Of a stretch of DNA of 64,000 nucleotides, positions 47,137 to 59,985 are shown piece by piece. The stretch is from the NCBI GenBank assembly GCA_026874595.1, contig CM049320.1, positions 1,767,501-1,831,500 on the forward strand. The letters are read 5' to 3'. This DNA comes from Sipunculus nudus (Eukaryota; Annelida; Sipuncula; Golfingiida; Sipunculidae). Both the position numbers and the translations under genes were made by a program. The notes under the pieces were generated by a model, which was not told the DNA's origin, ran no database searches, and worked only from the letters and a program-made list of their open reading frames with translations. Within the stretch, counting starts at the first letter, position 1. Each line of letters opens with the position of its first letter.

Positions 47137-50100
47137 GTAAGCAACTTGTAATTATTTGTTCGCTAATCTAGTGGGCAACAGGTCCGTCTGAACTTATGTG
47201 CTTACGGGGCCCAAGGATTTTTTTTTTGAGGGGGTGGGGGGCACGCATGCATTCCCATTTACATTATTTTTCAAACGGAGAAAATTACATGCATTTCAAA
47301 AGATTCTTTACATGGGAGTGATGATGTTGCCGGGAGATGTTAAACATTCTCAAGACAGGTTTACCCGGCGAACACCATGACACGCATTGTATATTGTCTG
47401 TTTCTGCTGCCCCGCATACAGTATTTACTTAATCTTCAGGTTATCACTGATCATAATATTGTTGAAATATTCTTTTAACTCAAGACGCTGGTTCTACGTT
47501 AGAATGAAAGATATCAGTTTACATAAGCATGTTTATTCATCACGCTCATTCTGACAATTATCTGACTAGACAGGTTGCTGTCTAGAGCAATATTAATTCT
47601 AGCCCTAGCTGCCGTACTCTTTCCCTATGCCACGCTGTGAGCGAGCATTAGAACACATTCCTTTTCGTACTTGATAAAATGATAAAGAAATATCTTCGAA
47701 GTACAATGGTGCAGCAGCGTTTGAACGGGTTTCTTTAATGCGGATGGATAACCATTGACATTTAGCCGCCGATCATAAACAATCCTCTCAAAAGTAACTT
47801 CGCTAAAAAAAAATGTTTTTTTTTAGTAAATTGTACTTTTTTGTATTATTAAAACCTCAACTAAAATCATTTTTTATTTGTTGCAAAGCCCGTATAAATG
47901 GTAGTTTTATTCTACATCGCTTACGTGGAGTAAAACTTCTTTACCTATTTACCTGTAAGGACTGTCACAAAGACGCAGACTCACGGCGTCACTGTGCACG
48001 GTGTACCTGTATCTATATTAACATTTTACTACCAACTGAGTACCAATTTTGTGTTGAATTCATAATAATTGTTTTACATTATTTACAAAAGCTAATACAC
48101 TCCAATTAAAAGGTTATAATGTTCTATTATTGTTCATACATAGCTGCGTATTACTGAAAGTGACATGACCCACATCAAACGAAGAAAGAAACAAAACATT
48201 ACAGGCGTCACTTGCCGCCCTAGATGCCTGATAAAAAGCAGTCACGGAGAGCCCTTGGATACAGTCCAACTTAAATGTAAATTTCAGATATTTGTTTTCG
48301 TGATTTGAGAAATAATAGAACTGATTGATCATGCACAAAATGTCTATGTTTACCTCAATACCAAACTTTACAGGTAATATTTCATGAGAATACACCTGTC
48401 ATATATGTACAAGAACATAAATGTATCAGTAACCACTTGTGACGGGTTATGGAAGAAGATAATGCATGGCTAGGTGTGAACAAAACCGACGGAAGGCTAA
48501 TGTTCGATGACATCTGGGGATGAGGATGCATATAAACTTTTATTATTAGTGTGCTGTCATGTCATGGAGTTTTTTTTCTATGTAGAAAGTTGACAACCTA
48601 CATATTTGTGATCCTTAGGCCTGAACCGTTAATTACCAAATATGGGGCCACATTTTATTTTAGTGCAAAAAGTGAGGGCCAATATCTATAAATATTTACA
48701 TTAGAGGAAAACTTAATATACAACATAATGCAACATAATACCTCAAAATGGTGTGTGAAATTATCTTCCTTGGGCTAGATATATGAAGATATTTATTATA
48801 AAGTTAGAGAGCATTTACAGAGAGCATACATCCCCCAGCAGCTAGATCCTCACTAACACCCACCAAACATTTAAAGACTAACCAGTTTTTTCATTGTTCC
48901 ACAAACTGTTATCGAGATCCATAAAAAAAACATAAATTGGGGTAGTTTGTGCAATATTGTGTGGCGCCAACTTGCTGATTAAAGGTAACCTGTATCGTAT
49001 ACAGCATTTGTCCGTGTTCCCTGGTTTTCACTAGCGGATAAACATTTAGCTTCGTTTATACAGAACATATGAAAATGTTACACTCTCATTATAATTTTGT
49101 TATTTCGTCAATCTGGGTAAGTTTATCCAAAAGTACATCCAAAGGTTCTTAATGAACTACAAGGAATTTTGCGGATATTTTTCATGAGCCAAGAAATATT
49201 TGATAAAAGCTTATTTATATATATATATTTATACAGCAGACAAAAGGGAAATTTAGGCTGTATTAAGTGCCAGGTCCCCTCTCACATCTCACTGATCGAT
49301 CAAAAAGTTTTTTAAAAATTGTTCCCCAGTCCACAATTTATAATGTAACTAAGTTTCATTCACTTTTTGCAGCTAGTGTGTGGACCTATCAGCAAGCAAA
49401 TAAATTTACAACGTAACATCAGCCAACTTCCATATTGTATCCATATTGTACTAATTATCTTTGTGAGCTGTAAACACAGTAGACAAGTATTTACTTTGAC
49501 TACAGACTAACATGGCCATACCATGTATATAAATACAACACTTTCGCGAAAATATTTACATAGTTACCCGTGTGGAAGGTAAGACTGAAAACCATTCACA
49601 TTCATAAGTTGGCGGTAACCCGGTTTACTGATGTTTCGAATGCCGCTATCGCCCGCTGAATAAACTGGAGGGCTGCTACGATGTTTTCTATTCTTCTGTT
49701 GATAATGTAAGCTTAAAGCTAGATGCGAACTTGAAAACAGGTGGCGCGTGGCATTAGCTAGAGGAAGATTAAACTTGTTTTTACCAGTCAGAAACTGCTG
49801 TAACATCTTATTCAGATTTGGTCTTCATTCACAAATTTGATCGACATCAATTGGAACGATTGCTTCTCAGACCCTTGTATGTGGAGCCTGTTCGTCGCTT
49901 TTGATATGTATGATTACGTATTGGCATGCACGTGTTCCTGTTGTAGTGTTTGAAAAAGCATTGATCTTTATCTCTAAACATATATACGAAAATATACAAG
50001 GCATATGAAATGAACCGCACTCTTTTACTCGATGTAGCGATGTACGCGTGGACTCCCGAGTACCAAGAAAGTCAGTCTGCCTCCATATACACAACTCCGT

Positions 50101-53100
50101 GGGAAAGATGACAACGCTTAAGGATGTCTAGGATAACATGTCAGGCCTTAACATGTTATTGTATAATAATTTATCGTGGAAATTAAAATTAAAACCTTTA
50201 TTATAAAATTAAAGTTCGCTGTTTGTTTTTCATACACATAAATGAAAGATTTTTTTAAAAAGGATTTCTTAAAATGGCTTTTAAATTATTAAAAAATAAA
50301 TGGTTTATTTCTCGGAAAGCAAATGTTATATATGGTTTAAGATTATGAATAAATGTTCCTGACAGTATGAATTAAAAAATTGTCCTTCGGATTTTGTTTA
50401 GTACGGTGGCTGATTTAGGACACAGAAAAAAATATTTATCTCGTGATCTCGAGATAACATCTCGAGATCTCGACATAGAATTTCGCAAAAAAAAAAATTT
50501 TAGGAAGCAAAAAAAAAAAAAATTTTAGGAAGCAAAATAAAAAAAAATTTTAGGAAGCAAAAAAAAAAAAAAAATTTAGGAAACATAAAATGAAATTTTA
50601 TGAAGCAAAAAAAAAATTTTTAGGAAGCGAAAAAAATAAAAAATTTAGGAAGAAACCCCAGCTGGGAATGGGTCTTATAATGCCACTTTGACGTATAAAC
50701 ATTTTATCTAAAGGCTACTTGTATACAAGGCACTTGAGCAAGTTTTAACATACAAATAAAAACATGTAACCGAGTTATTGAAAGATCACTAGTTGATTTA
50801 CAGAAATCTGTAATCTCTGAATTGAAGCCAGATGTTTCTTCTGCCGGACGTCTTTCTATTACGATCGGTGGCAATTTTTGCACCCCCCCCCCCCCCGACC
50901 CATGTTATAAAAAAAGTGGATATAGACAAAGACACCGCCTTTACCCATGGCATTGGCTCATTTTTATGAAAGGTTAATAGATTATGTTTACCTAGATTAT
51001 GTTTATGATTACTTTCACTTCTTTAATATGTATATGCAGAGTTAGCCTGTATTACAAAGATTCTATAAATAAGGCAGGTGAATAGCGACCAAGCAGAGCA
51101 TTTTGCTGAAGAAAAATCATGATGAGAGATGATCGAAATTTTAAACCGTTTATTTATGAATATAAAACATTTATGAAGATAGGTTGATCAAATTAATCTG
51201 AGCTATAGTAAGAGCTATAGTGGATCAAGACTTGGGCTTTAGGGGTTGAAGCAACGCCCCTCCCCGCCCCCCCCCCCCCCCTCAGCGTACCTACCCGTAA
51301 ACACAGTAATCAGTTTAAGCATATTTTAATTTATGATGGTCTAATACATGTTCCATAAAACAACACACCATTTCAATAAAACAAAAGCTGAAAGAAATTG
51401 TACAAAAAGCGTGTTTCTTTAAGAAGCTCATATTTGTTTGTATTCTTAAAATAATAAGAATATGCAGACCTAAACATTTCTATTTGAGTGATTTAACAGA
51501 CATGGCTCCGAATCCGCCGTTCAGGTAGAACGTTTCAGATTCTTTAGGCTTTGACATCTTCCTTACGGATATGAATAATTAAATATTGAATTTATATTTA
51601 ACTTTTCTTCAACTCGCCTTATCTCAGGGGATATACAAACTTGATTGATTTTAAATTAATTATTTTGTATTACCGTTCAGTTAAACACAGTATACATGGT
51701 CTTTGTTTTATAATTGCAATAGTAAGCACTCTTAACGTATACTGTCCCCATAAGGTTGCTTTGTTTTATGTCAAATCAGCTTCGAATGGTTCGTACAAGT
51801 GTGACATTTTTTCTGGAGATTTTTTTTTTGCTTCCTAATAATTTTTTTTATGCTTTCTAAAATTTTTATTTTGCTTCCTAAAAATTTTTTTTGCTTCCAA
51901 AATTTTTTTTTTTTTTTTTGCTTCCTAACAATTTTTTTTTTTGCTTCCTAAATTTTTTTTTTTTGCTTCCTAAAAATTTTTTTTTTTTGCTTCCTAAAAT
52001 TTTTTTTTTTTGCTTCCTAAAATTTTTTTTTTGCTTCCTAAAAAATTTTTTTTTTTGCTTCCTAAAAATTTTTTTTTTGCTTCCTAAAAATTTTTTTGGG
52101 CGAAATTCTATGTCGAGATCTCGAGATGTTATGTTTTTTTTTCTGTGTCCTAAATCAGCAACCGTAGTTTAGGAAGATAAGTTTATCAGATTTTAAATCG
52201 ATATCATTTAGGAAAAGACAGATTTTGAAATATTTTGTTTTCATTCTAGCATATATCATTAACACTATGCACTCTAGAAATATTTCCTTTAGCGTTTAAG
52301 ATATTCTTATTATAAAACACATTATAATTAAAATATTTTTTAACTTTTCATTTTTCAACCCCAATTTTAAAAAGTATTCCAAGCTTTAAATTTCCACTCC
52401 AAATTATTGAACAAAAATTGTTTAAGCCTGTTAGTTATGCTAGTCCATTGTCCTTATCTAAGGACGGGATGGAAGTTTTAAACATCACACCACATCGACA
52501 AGTTAACTCATTATTCCCCACACATAAGCCAAGAGTGGAATTTAGTGATCAGCCCCCTCCCTAAATTATAATGTGTAGCGATGTCTCAAAAAGAGGTATT
52601 GGTGATAAGTTTTTATAATTAGTATTTCAATGTAAATGTTTCTTTAAAAATGGCAAAAACATATCAAATCGATGATTTTTTAACTATGAAAAATAGATAT
52701 ATTTTACTAGGATTTCCCAAGAAATTTTATAAAGTTCCAACAATGTTAGATCCATATTCTGCTTAAAATAAGCTTTCAAATGATGTATAGTTTATAGATG
52801 TTCAACAGACTTAATTGTTCAGTCCCATGAAAAACAATCGAGAACCTACCAGCCAAACAGTGTGATTTATGGATCCATAATTTTGTCAATAACTGGTATT
52901 TAATAAATCATCTAACTGAGTGATGTTTAGTCCGTTTATATACATTGCTGTTCCGCAATAAAACACATTAATTAGGAGGGGTCTTCCTGGCCCACTCAAG
53001 CTCAAGAACGATCGTGATTTGATAAAATGGCATCACAAAAAAAACATTTTGACTGGACCCGCAGCTTTATCCGGATCAGCACCAAACATTAACGAAGTTT

Positions 53101-53876
53101 TCCCTGGCCTATGTAAATCCATCATGGAGCGAGATGGGGGGGGGGGGGGGGGTTATTGGGACGTGTAATTGGAGAAGAGAGAGTATAGAGACTATTAGAG
53201 TCCTGGGAATGTGTATGGGGGGGGGGGGGTATTGTTGGAGGGGGTATTGGGATATTTAGTTGGAGAAGAGAGCACATAGAGGCTATTAAAGTCATGGAGG
53301 TGTGTATATGGAGGGGTGGGTGGGTATCGTGTCCTAATCTGGATGGAATTATTTTTACAATTTTCTTGACATATTCAATCGTTTGAAACAACTTCAGCAT
53401 TAAATAACATTCTGTATTCATTATTCACCGGACAGACAGTGATAAAAACTGTGCAAAAACTGTCATTTAATCAGCATACGTTAACATGTGAGTATATATG
53501 AATTGTTATAATATTTCTGATTTTTTCATTGTTTTCTCTTATTCAGAAACAATTGGTACCTCGACAACAAGCCGGTATTACGACAAACAGAAAGAATATA
53601 GAGTTTTGGCAAACCGAACAAATCGATACGATCTTGGCCAGTCACGCTCCAGCATCAAGTCAATGGAGTGTTTGACTAATTGCAACCAGTCACCAGCATG
53701 CCGTGCTGTAAACGCCTTCAAGAACGGGACCTGTGAAGTTCTCTTGTCTCCAGTGATTGGTGTCGAGAATTCTGTGGAGTCCACGGCTTACATCGGATCT
53801 TGTGAGCATGTTCTTTTACTTTATTTACTCTAAATGTACACGACAAGTCGTTTTTATAATGTCATATGGAAAAATG

Positions 53877-53933
<57 letters not shown>

Positions 53934-54175
53934 CATGTTATAATACTAATACATGATTTTTAATAATAATAATAATAATAATAGTAATAAAACATGTAAT
54001 AATACTAATACATGATTTTAATAATGATAATAATCATAATCATAATAGTACATGTAATAATAATCATAACAGTAATAATACGTGTAATTATAATAATAAT
54101 AATAATAATAAAAGTATCTGATGACATCTATTGTGCTAATTTTCTAACATTTTACTTTTCTTTAAAACCAGCAGG

Positions 54176-54246
<71 letters not shown>

Positions 54247-57200
54247 AGCCCATTTACTCAGTCCGTTGATTTAAGAAAAATTCGCTCATTTTGTTGGAAT
54301 AAGATTATTAAATAATGAAAAAATAATCCTTTTTGAGATCTCGATAGAAGATTTTAATATACGACGAAAGGTAGGACGTATGACCTAGCCTTACCGTCAT
54401 TCCGTCCCGGAGACGATCATCCCTTGTTGATCAGAAGCAGAAATATGCATTCTTAGTAATGCAAGCCTCCGCCATGTGGGGTGCCTATTGCGGGATGCTC
54501 ACAAATTAATTTTTTGCCGATATCTCCTGTTTTGGTCCCATATCTTAAAAATTTTTTTTGCATAATATATTGTACATTTGTAAATATTCCCAAAATATCC
54601 CTCGTGAATATTCCTTGCTAAATCCTGATCATGTGTTGGATGTACACCAAAATGAACCTGATTCTTCATTAACCCATTCCTTGAGATTCCGCTCATGGTC
54701 GCAAGAGTTATGTTGTGAACAAACACACCAATGAACACATATGTGTGACGGCGTGTTTGAGTGTTCACATGCCGGTAGCCATGTCGGTTGCATGACCGAG
54801 AAGTGTTTGGAAACGGAGATACATGTATGCACGTGACCGTATGTGAAAGTACAGTTCTAATAGATTTCACAAAAATTGTTAACATTATACTTATCCAAAA
54901 ATATTCATTCAATTTAATTACTATTTTATCGGTAAATGTATTCTCATTAGGATGCGATTGTTGTTTGAATGACTCTAGAATCTTGTCGGTCAAAGGAAAA
55001 AAAAAATATTCTTATAAACACAAGCCTTGGGGTCAGTGAAAAGAGAAGGCGTGGTCACTGCTTCCCAGAGAAGGCGCGGTCACTGCTTCCCTTTACGTCG
55101 TTCGTCAGCTGCACGTCAACTATACGCCTGGTGTTATTGAAAATTTGCCTTGATTCTTTAGTTGAATAATGTAAAACTTATAGGGACGTTAGTGTGCATG
55201 TTGTTGACGACAGCATCTATTGTCAACCCGTGTGTACCAACTAGGACAGAATAATTTTACCATTTCGCATATCAATAAGCTTTCTTACGTCGGTCCAAGT
55301 AAATTTACGAATTTCAGTTTCTCGAACAAAAAAATTTCTATAAAATTTGTAGCCTCTGTTCCATGAGTATGAGATTATACAACGGTTATACGTTTATCAC
55401 AGATAATAATGCTACCACTATGTTACTCAAAAATGTTTTTTTACATTATTAAGCGCCCCATAGGGGGGGGGGGGGGGGGGGGGACTTATTGTTTTACCGG
55501 CTCCGTGTCCGCGTCCGCGTCCGCTTTTTCTAGAAGCTTATATCTCAGAAGTACTGTCACCTACCAAAATTTTGTATATATATATATATATATATTTATA
55601 TCTATATTTGTGTATATGTCAGAGACGAGATTGAAATCCAGGCGGATTTTAAATTCTCCTAGACGAGATTGCGATTGTGATCTCGCCTAGACGGATTTTA
55701 AACTCGCCTAGACGAGATCACAATCGCACTATCGCCTAGGCGAGATTAAAATCCATCATGAAGCAGGCCAGGAGTTTAAAATGCGAGTTTAAAATCCATA
55801 TGGTATCATCCAGGCACGTTTAAAATACGCCTGATATGATTTAGGCCAGTTTAAAATCTCCCTAGGTGAGATTAAAATAGTGATCTGATCTAATGTTTTA
55901 ATATATTATGCACTGTAATTGACATATGAAAGATGAATGGTTATGCATAGCTCACAAGTAATATATTTATTAATATTAACAGATTTTATATATTTAATGT
56001 AATAATTAACATTAATTTTGGAAATGGATTTTTTATTATATCTTTTTATTAATAGGATTATTTATGTTTATTTTCATGTTGAAAATAATAATTTTTACAA
56101 GAGAAAAAAATAATCACAAAATTCTAATAATAAAATGTAAAAATGTTCCTTTTTTATGATGTTTTTGTCTTTATTAACTTTGGACTGTGTACAATTAAGT
56201 GACATAATGTTTTGGTCTCACTAACCCCCCCCCCCCCCGAATTTGGAACATTTAATCATGAAACTCTTTATAACTGATCTTTTAACAGTTGTCACGTTGT
56301 TGGCCTGTTAAGGAGTTATGAAATTAATGTTGAAAAATAGCAGCTGATTGAAGAGAAAAGGTGTGTGTGAAAGAGAGGGTGTGTTAAAGGGAGAGGGTTA
56401 CGGGTGTGAGACAGGGTGAGGGTGACGGGTGTGTGAGGTGAGAAGGGGAGGATTGCGGGTGTGTGAGAGGGAGAGGGTGACGGCTGTGTGAGAGGGAGAG
56501 GGTGTTGAATGTGTGAGACGGAAAGGGTGACGGGTGTGTGAGAGGGAGAGGGTGACGGGTGTGTGACAGGTTGAGCGTGTGTGAGAGGGAGAGGGTGGCG
56601 GGTGTGTGAGATGGAGAGGGTGACGGATGTGTGAGAGGAAGAGGGTGACGGGTGTTTGATAGGGAAAAGGTGACGGACGTGTGAAAGGGAAAGGATGGCC
56701 GGTGTGTGAGAGGGAGAGGGGTCTGTGAGAGGGGGAGGGTGACGGGTGTTTGAGAGGGAGAGGATGACGGATGTGTAAGAGGGAAAAGGTGACGGACGTG
56801 TGAAAGGGAAAGGGTGACGGGTGTATGAGAGGGAGAGGGTGACGGGTGTGTGACCGGGAGAGGGTGGCGGATGATTGAGAGGGAGAGCGTGACGGGTGTG
56901 AGAGAGGGAGAGCGTGACGGATGTGTTAGAGGGAGAGAAGTGTGTGAGAGGGGGAGGGTGACGGGTGTGTGAGAGGGACAGGTTACGGGTGTGTGAGAGG
57001 GAAAGGGTGACGGGTGTGAGAGGGAGAGCCTGACGGATGTGTGAGAGGGAAAGGGTGACGGGTGTGTGAGAGGGAGAGCCTGACGGATGTGTGAGAGGGA
57101 AAGGGTGACGGGTGTGTGAGAGGGAGAGGGTGACGGGTGTGTGAGAGGGAAAGGGTGACGGGTGTGTGAGAGGGAGAGGGTGACGGGTGTGTGACGGCTA

Positions 57201-58410
57201 GAGGGTTGCGGGTGTGTGACAGGGAGAGGGTAGCGGGTGAGTGAGACGGAGAGCGTGACGTATTTGTTAGAGGGGGAGAGTGACAGCTGTGTGAGAGGGA
57301 CAGGGTGACGGGTGTGTGAGAAGGAGAAGCTGACGGGTGTGTGAAATGGAGAGGGTGGCGGGTGTGTGAGAGGGAGAGGGTGGCGGGTGTGAGAGAGGGA
57401 GAGGGTTGCGTGAGAGAGAGAGCGTGACGGGTGTGTGAGAGGGAGAGGGTGGCGGGTGTGTGAGAGGGAGAGGGGTGTGTGAGAGGGGGAGGGCGACGGG
57501 TGTTTTAGAGGGAGAGGGCGACTTATGTGTGAGAGGGAAAAGGTGATGGACGTGTGAGAGAGAAAGGGTGACGGGTGTTTGAGAGGAAGAGCGTGACGGA
57601 TGTGTCAGAGGGAAAGGGTGACGGGTGTATGAGAGGGAGAGGGTGACGGGTGTGTGACCGGGAGAGGGTTGCGGGTGTGTGACAGGAAGAGGGTGGCGGA
57701 TGAGTGAGAGGGAGAGCGTGACAGGTGTGTGAGAGGCAGAGCGTGACGGATGTGTTAGAGGGAGAGGGGTGTGTGAGAGGGAGAGGGTGACGGGTGTGTG
57801 AGAGGGAAAGGGTGACGGACGTGTGAGAGGGAGAGCCTGACGGATGTGTGAGAGGGAAAGGGTGACGGGTGTGTGAGAGGGAGAGGGTGACGGATGTGTG
57901 AGAGGGGGAGGAAGGCGGGTGTGTGAGAGGAAGAGCGTGACGGATGTGTTAGAGGGAGAGGGGTGTGTGAGAGGACGAGGGGGCGGGTGTGTGAGAGGGA
58001 GAGGGGTGTGAGAGGGAGAGGAAGACAGGTGTGTGAGAGGGAGAGGTTGACGGGTGTGTGACAGGGAGAGGGTGGCGGGTGTGTGACAGGGAATGGGAGA
58101 GCGTGACGGGTGTGAATGGGGGAGGATGGCGGGTGTGTGAGAGGACGAGGGTGGCGGGTGTGTGAGAAGGCGAGGGTGGCGGGTGTGAGTGGGAGGGTCG
58201 GTGGTTGAGGAAATGCCTCTGTCCGAGAAAGACTGTGTGCCACATGGGGCGCTTCATGTATTTGTTTACAAATGCAAATTCATCTGGTTGTCATAGCATA
58301 TAACTCCGAGTAATAACAAGAGGCTCCAGCGTGCTTTACGTTTAGTTAACCTGCTCTACCTTAGCTGTATCGACCACTATACTGCAAGCATTGGAACTTA
58401 TTAGGATGAT

Positions 58411-58443
<33 letters not shown>

Positions 58444-58450
58444 AATATAC

Positions 58451-58530
<80 letters not shown>

Positions 58531-59036
58531 TCGTACGTTTAAGGTCCAAAAATAAAAGGTCTTAGTTTTTGAAGCCTATACGCACTTTTAAGGAAAAGGG
58601 TGAATTGATAATGTTAGTGTATTATACTGATAACAATTTATATAATATATATATTCATATATTCACAAAACACGAACCGAAAATATTTTCAACAAACGCT
58701 CAGAAATAGTATCTACATGTCGTCATAGAGACACCCATGCATTGCAAATATGAAAAAAAAGAACAAACACGCTATCTGTGAGTTATCTTTTTATTAAATA
58801 TATTAAATGATCTTTCACAGACAAAACGTGCCCCGATGGGTTCAAATACCCTCTCGTGGCAAGGGCCCACGGATCTTGCTACATGCTACATGACAAGGGC
58901 ATGGCATGGCAAGCAGCTCGAGACTTCTGCTACAGCGTGGGTGGTGATCTGGTGAGCGTGGAGACAGCGGAGGAACGGATTCATCTGACTCACCTCACCA
59001 GGACAATCCTGAGGAACCAGAGTCTGACTTGGATAA
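47097..59036 (+). CDS. Secreted PAN/apple plus C-type lectin protein, 5' part of gene (3 exons)
   Basis: Exons 47097-47136, 53547-53801 and 58821-59036 join in phase 1 each time to give 170 residues, open at the 3' end. Exon 1 is a short hydrophobic start ([13 protein letters not shown]), a signal peptide. Exon 2 holds a PAN/apple-like module (Cys at MECLTNC, ACRAVN and TCEVL). Exon 3 is the first half of a C-type lectin domain: [38 protein letters not shown] and a final Leu-Thr-Trp-Ile. The second half, with the sugar/calcium-binding loop and the last cysteines, should follow but was not found before 64000. Such proteins are extracellular and common in mollusc immunity and shell or mucus matrices; the ligand is unknown. 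Other small exons in the 6.4- and 5.0-kb introns cannot be ruled out. Confidence 0.8.
47137..50395. other. Lectin gene intron 1, first part
   Basis: No repeat or exon that I can support, apart from short AT tracts and an AAAAAAAATG/TTTTTTTT patch near 47806. Confidence 0.4.
50402..52166. mobile_element. Complete 1.77-kb TIR element with 6-bp target duplication
   Basis: Left end TACGGTGGCTGATTTAGGAC, right end its reverse complement with one change. The flanks are GTTTAG on both sides (50396-50401 and 52167-52172). Behind the TIR comes a CTCGAGAT palindrome block (ATCTCGAGATCTCGACATAG), then an array of AGGAAGCAAAAAAAATTTT units of about 22 bp in each arm, inverted (about 7 left, about 12 right). 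The 1.15-kb centre is non-coding. The 6-bp duplication narrows the class, but the ends do not match a superfamily I can name. Confidence 0.85.
52173..53135. other. Lectin gene intron 1, last part
   Basis: AT-rich; no supported feature. Confidence 0.4.
53136..53330. repeat. Two-copy G-rich tandem duplication
   Basis: A unit of about 100 bp (poly-G, GGTATTGGGA...AGTTGGAGAAGAGAG...GTGTGTAT) occurs twice. The G runs are at 53136-53152 and 53216-53229. Confidence 0.6.
53547..53801 (+). CDS. Lectin gene exon 2 (PAN/apple-like)
   Basis: 255 bp, acceptor CTTATTCAG, donor TCTT|GTGAGC. Encodes a Thr/Ser stretch, then a Cys-x(3)-Cys-x(5)-Cys...Cys pattern ([22 protein letters not shown]) typical of apple/PAN folds; an N-glycosylation sequon (Asn-Gly-Thr) precedes the last Cys. 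Predicted extracellular. Confidence 0.8.
53875..54244. repeat. (TAA)n and (AT)n microsatellites
   Basis: TAA/ATA arrays at 53875-53932 and around 53961-54115, and (AT)31 at 54182-54244. Frames here are repeat artefacts. Confidence 0.95.
54245..55640. other. Lectin gene intron 2, first part
   Basis: G run of 21 at 55463-55483 and a short AT tract near 55576. No exon found. Confidence 0.45.
55644..55754. repeat. Large near-perfect hairpin
   Basis: An inverted repeat with arms of about 48 bp. The core GCGATTGTGATCTCG (55671-55685) is exactly complementary to CGAGATCACAATCGC (55713-55727). More CGCCTAGACGAGAT / TTTAAAATC words continue to about 55870, so it is the densest part of a foldback repeat. 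Confidence 0.75.
56361..58196. repeat. 25-bp G-rich minisatellite (about 70 copies)
   Basis: Unit GAGGGAGAGGGTGACGGGTG plus TGTGA, with many single-base and length variants. Three GGG runs per unit, with loops of 3, 4 and about 9, fit G-quadruplex folding on the + strand. The Pro/Ser/His-rich minus-strand frames (for example 58243-57755) are artefacts of the repeat. Confidence 0.95.
58408..58527. repeat. (AT)n microsatellite
   Basis: About 120 bp of AT with a few TAAATA interruptions. Confidence 0.95.
58821..59036 (+). CDS. Lectin gene exon 3 (first half of C-type lectin domain)
   Basis: 216 bp, acceptor CTTTCACAG, donor ATAA|GTAAGT. It has the first Cys pair and the Trp-x-x-Ala-x-x-x-Cys and Gly-Gly-Asp-Leu-Val-Ser-Val signatures of a C-type lectin-like domain, ending at Leu-Thr-Trp-Ile before the Gly. 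One sequon (Asn-Gln-Ser) lies near the end. Confidence 0.88.
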
Positions 59037-59921
59037 GTAAGTAAAACAACAGACAACAACACTGACAAGCACATTTCAAAGAGATCTATGCGCAGCATAC
59101 TTGTGATGCTTCTGAACACTTTCTGCTGTTTTTGTTAATTTACATTTACTGCAGTCAATGTGAATGATAGTCATGTTAACCTGTGTTCCCGATTGTACCT
59201 GTGTGCGCCCATAAAAAATAATTACATTTGGAAAAATTTGTAATTAGAACACCGAGTATAATATTTATAAAGCATTACCTGAGGGAAATATGTAATATTG
59301 CTAAGGAATAAGAAAATTAAAGATCACCATTTCTGACTTAGTATGAATTTTTACCTGATAGGCTTTGGAGTTATTTAGAAGGGGGGTCGACGTTATGAGC
59401 GAAGCGAGCTCGAGAACGATAAGCACCTGATGTTTAGGGTTTGACAAAGAGTCCCCTCCTCCCGTGGTTAAGAAAACGAAACGTAACAGAAGAACTTAAT
59501 GATATACTTTAAATGTTTCTTCTCAATTTGAAATTGTACATCATGCTTCACCACAATAAATTACCAAATTTACCAAATATTGAATTTACAAAAAAAAGTT
59601 TTATAATTTTTAATTACATTTTCTGACAAAAACAATGTAATAAATATTCAATCGTCACCACATTATACGGATGCGTATATTGACAGACTCTTGATTAATG
59701 GAACACGTGTATACCGGTATAAAGCTGCGTTCACACTTACCCGAATTTTTTGCCACCCGCACCCGCTAACGTCATTCCTCGTCCGCCATCCGTAGTCGTT
59801 GTTCACATCTGTACCTTCACTCACCAACCTTGTTTCCTGGTAAATCCTTTATCATCTACGTAGGTTATGTTCCATCTGTTACTTGTCGTTTCTCTGAAGG
59901 TGTATTGCATGGACGCAGTTT

Positions 59922-59985
<64 letters not shown>

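Noticed and set aside
57755-58257. Minus-strand Pro/Ser/Thr/His-rich frame of about 160 codons
   Set aside because: A by-product of the 25-bp minisatellite; no start context, domain or splice support.
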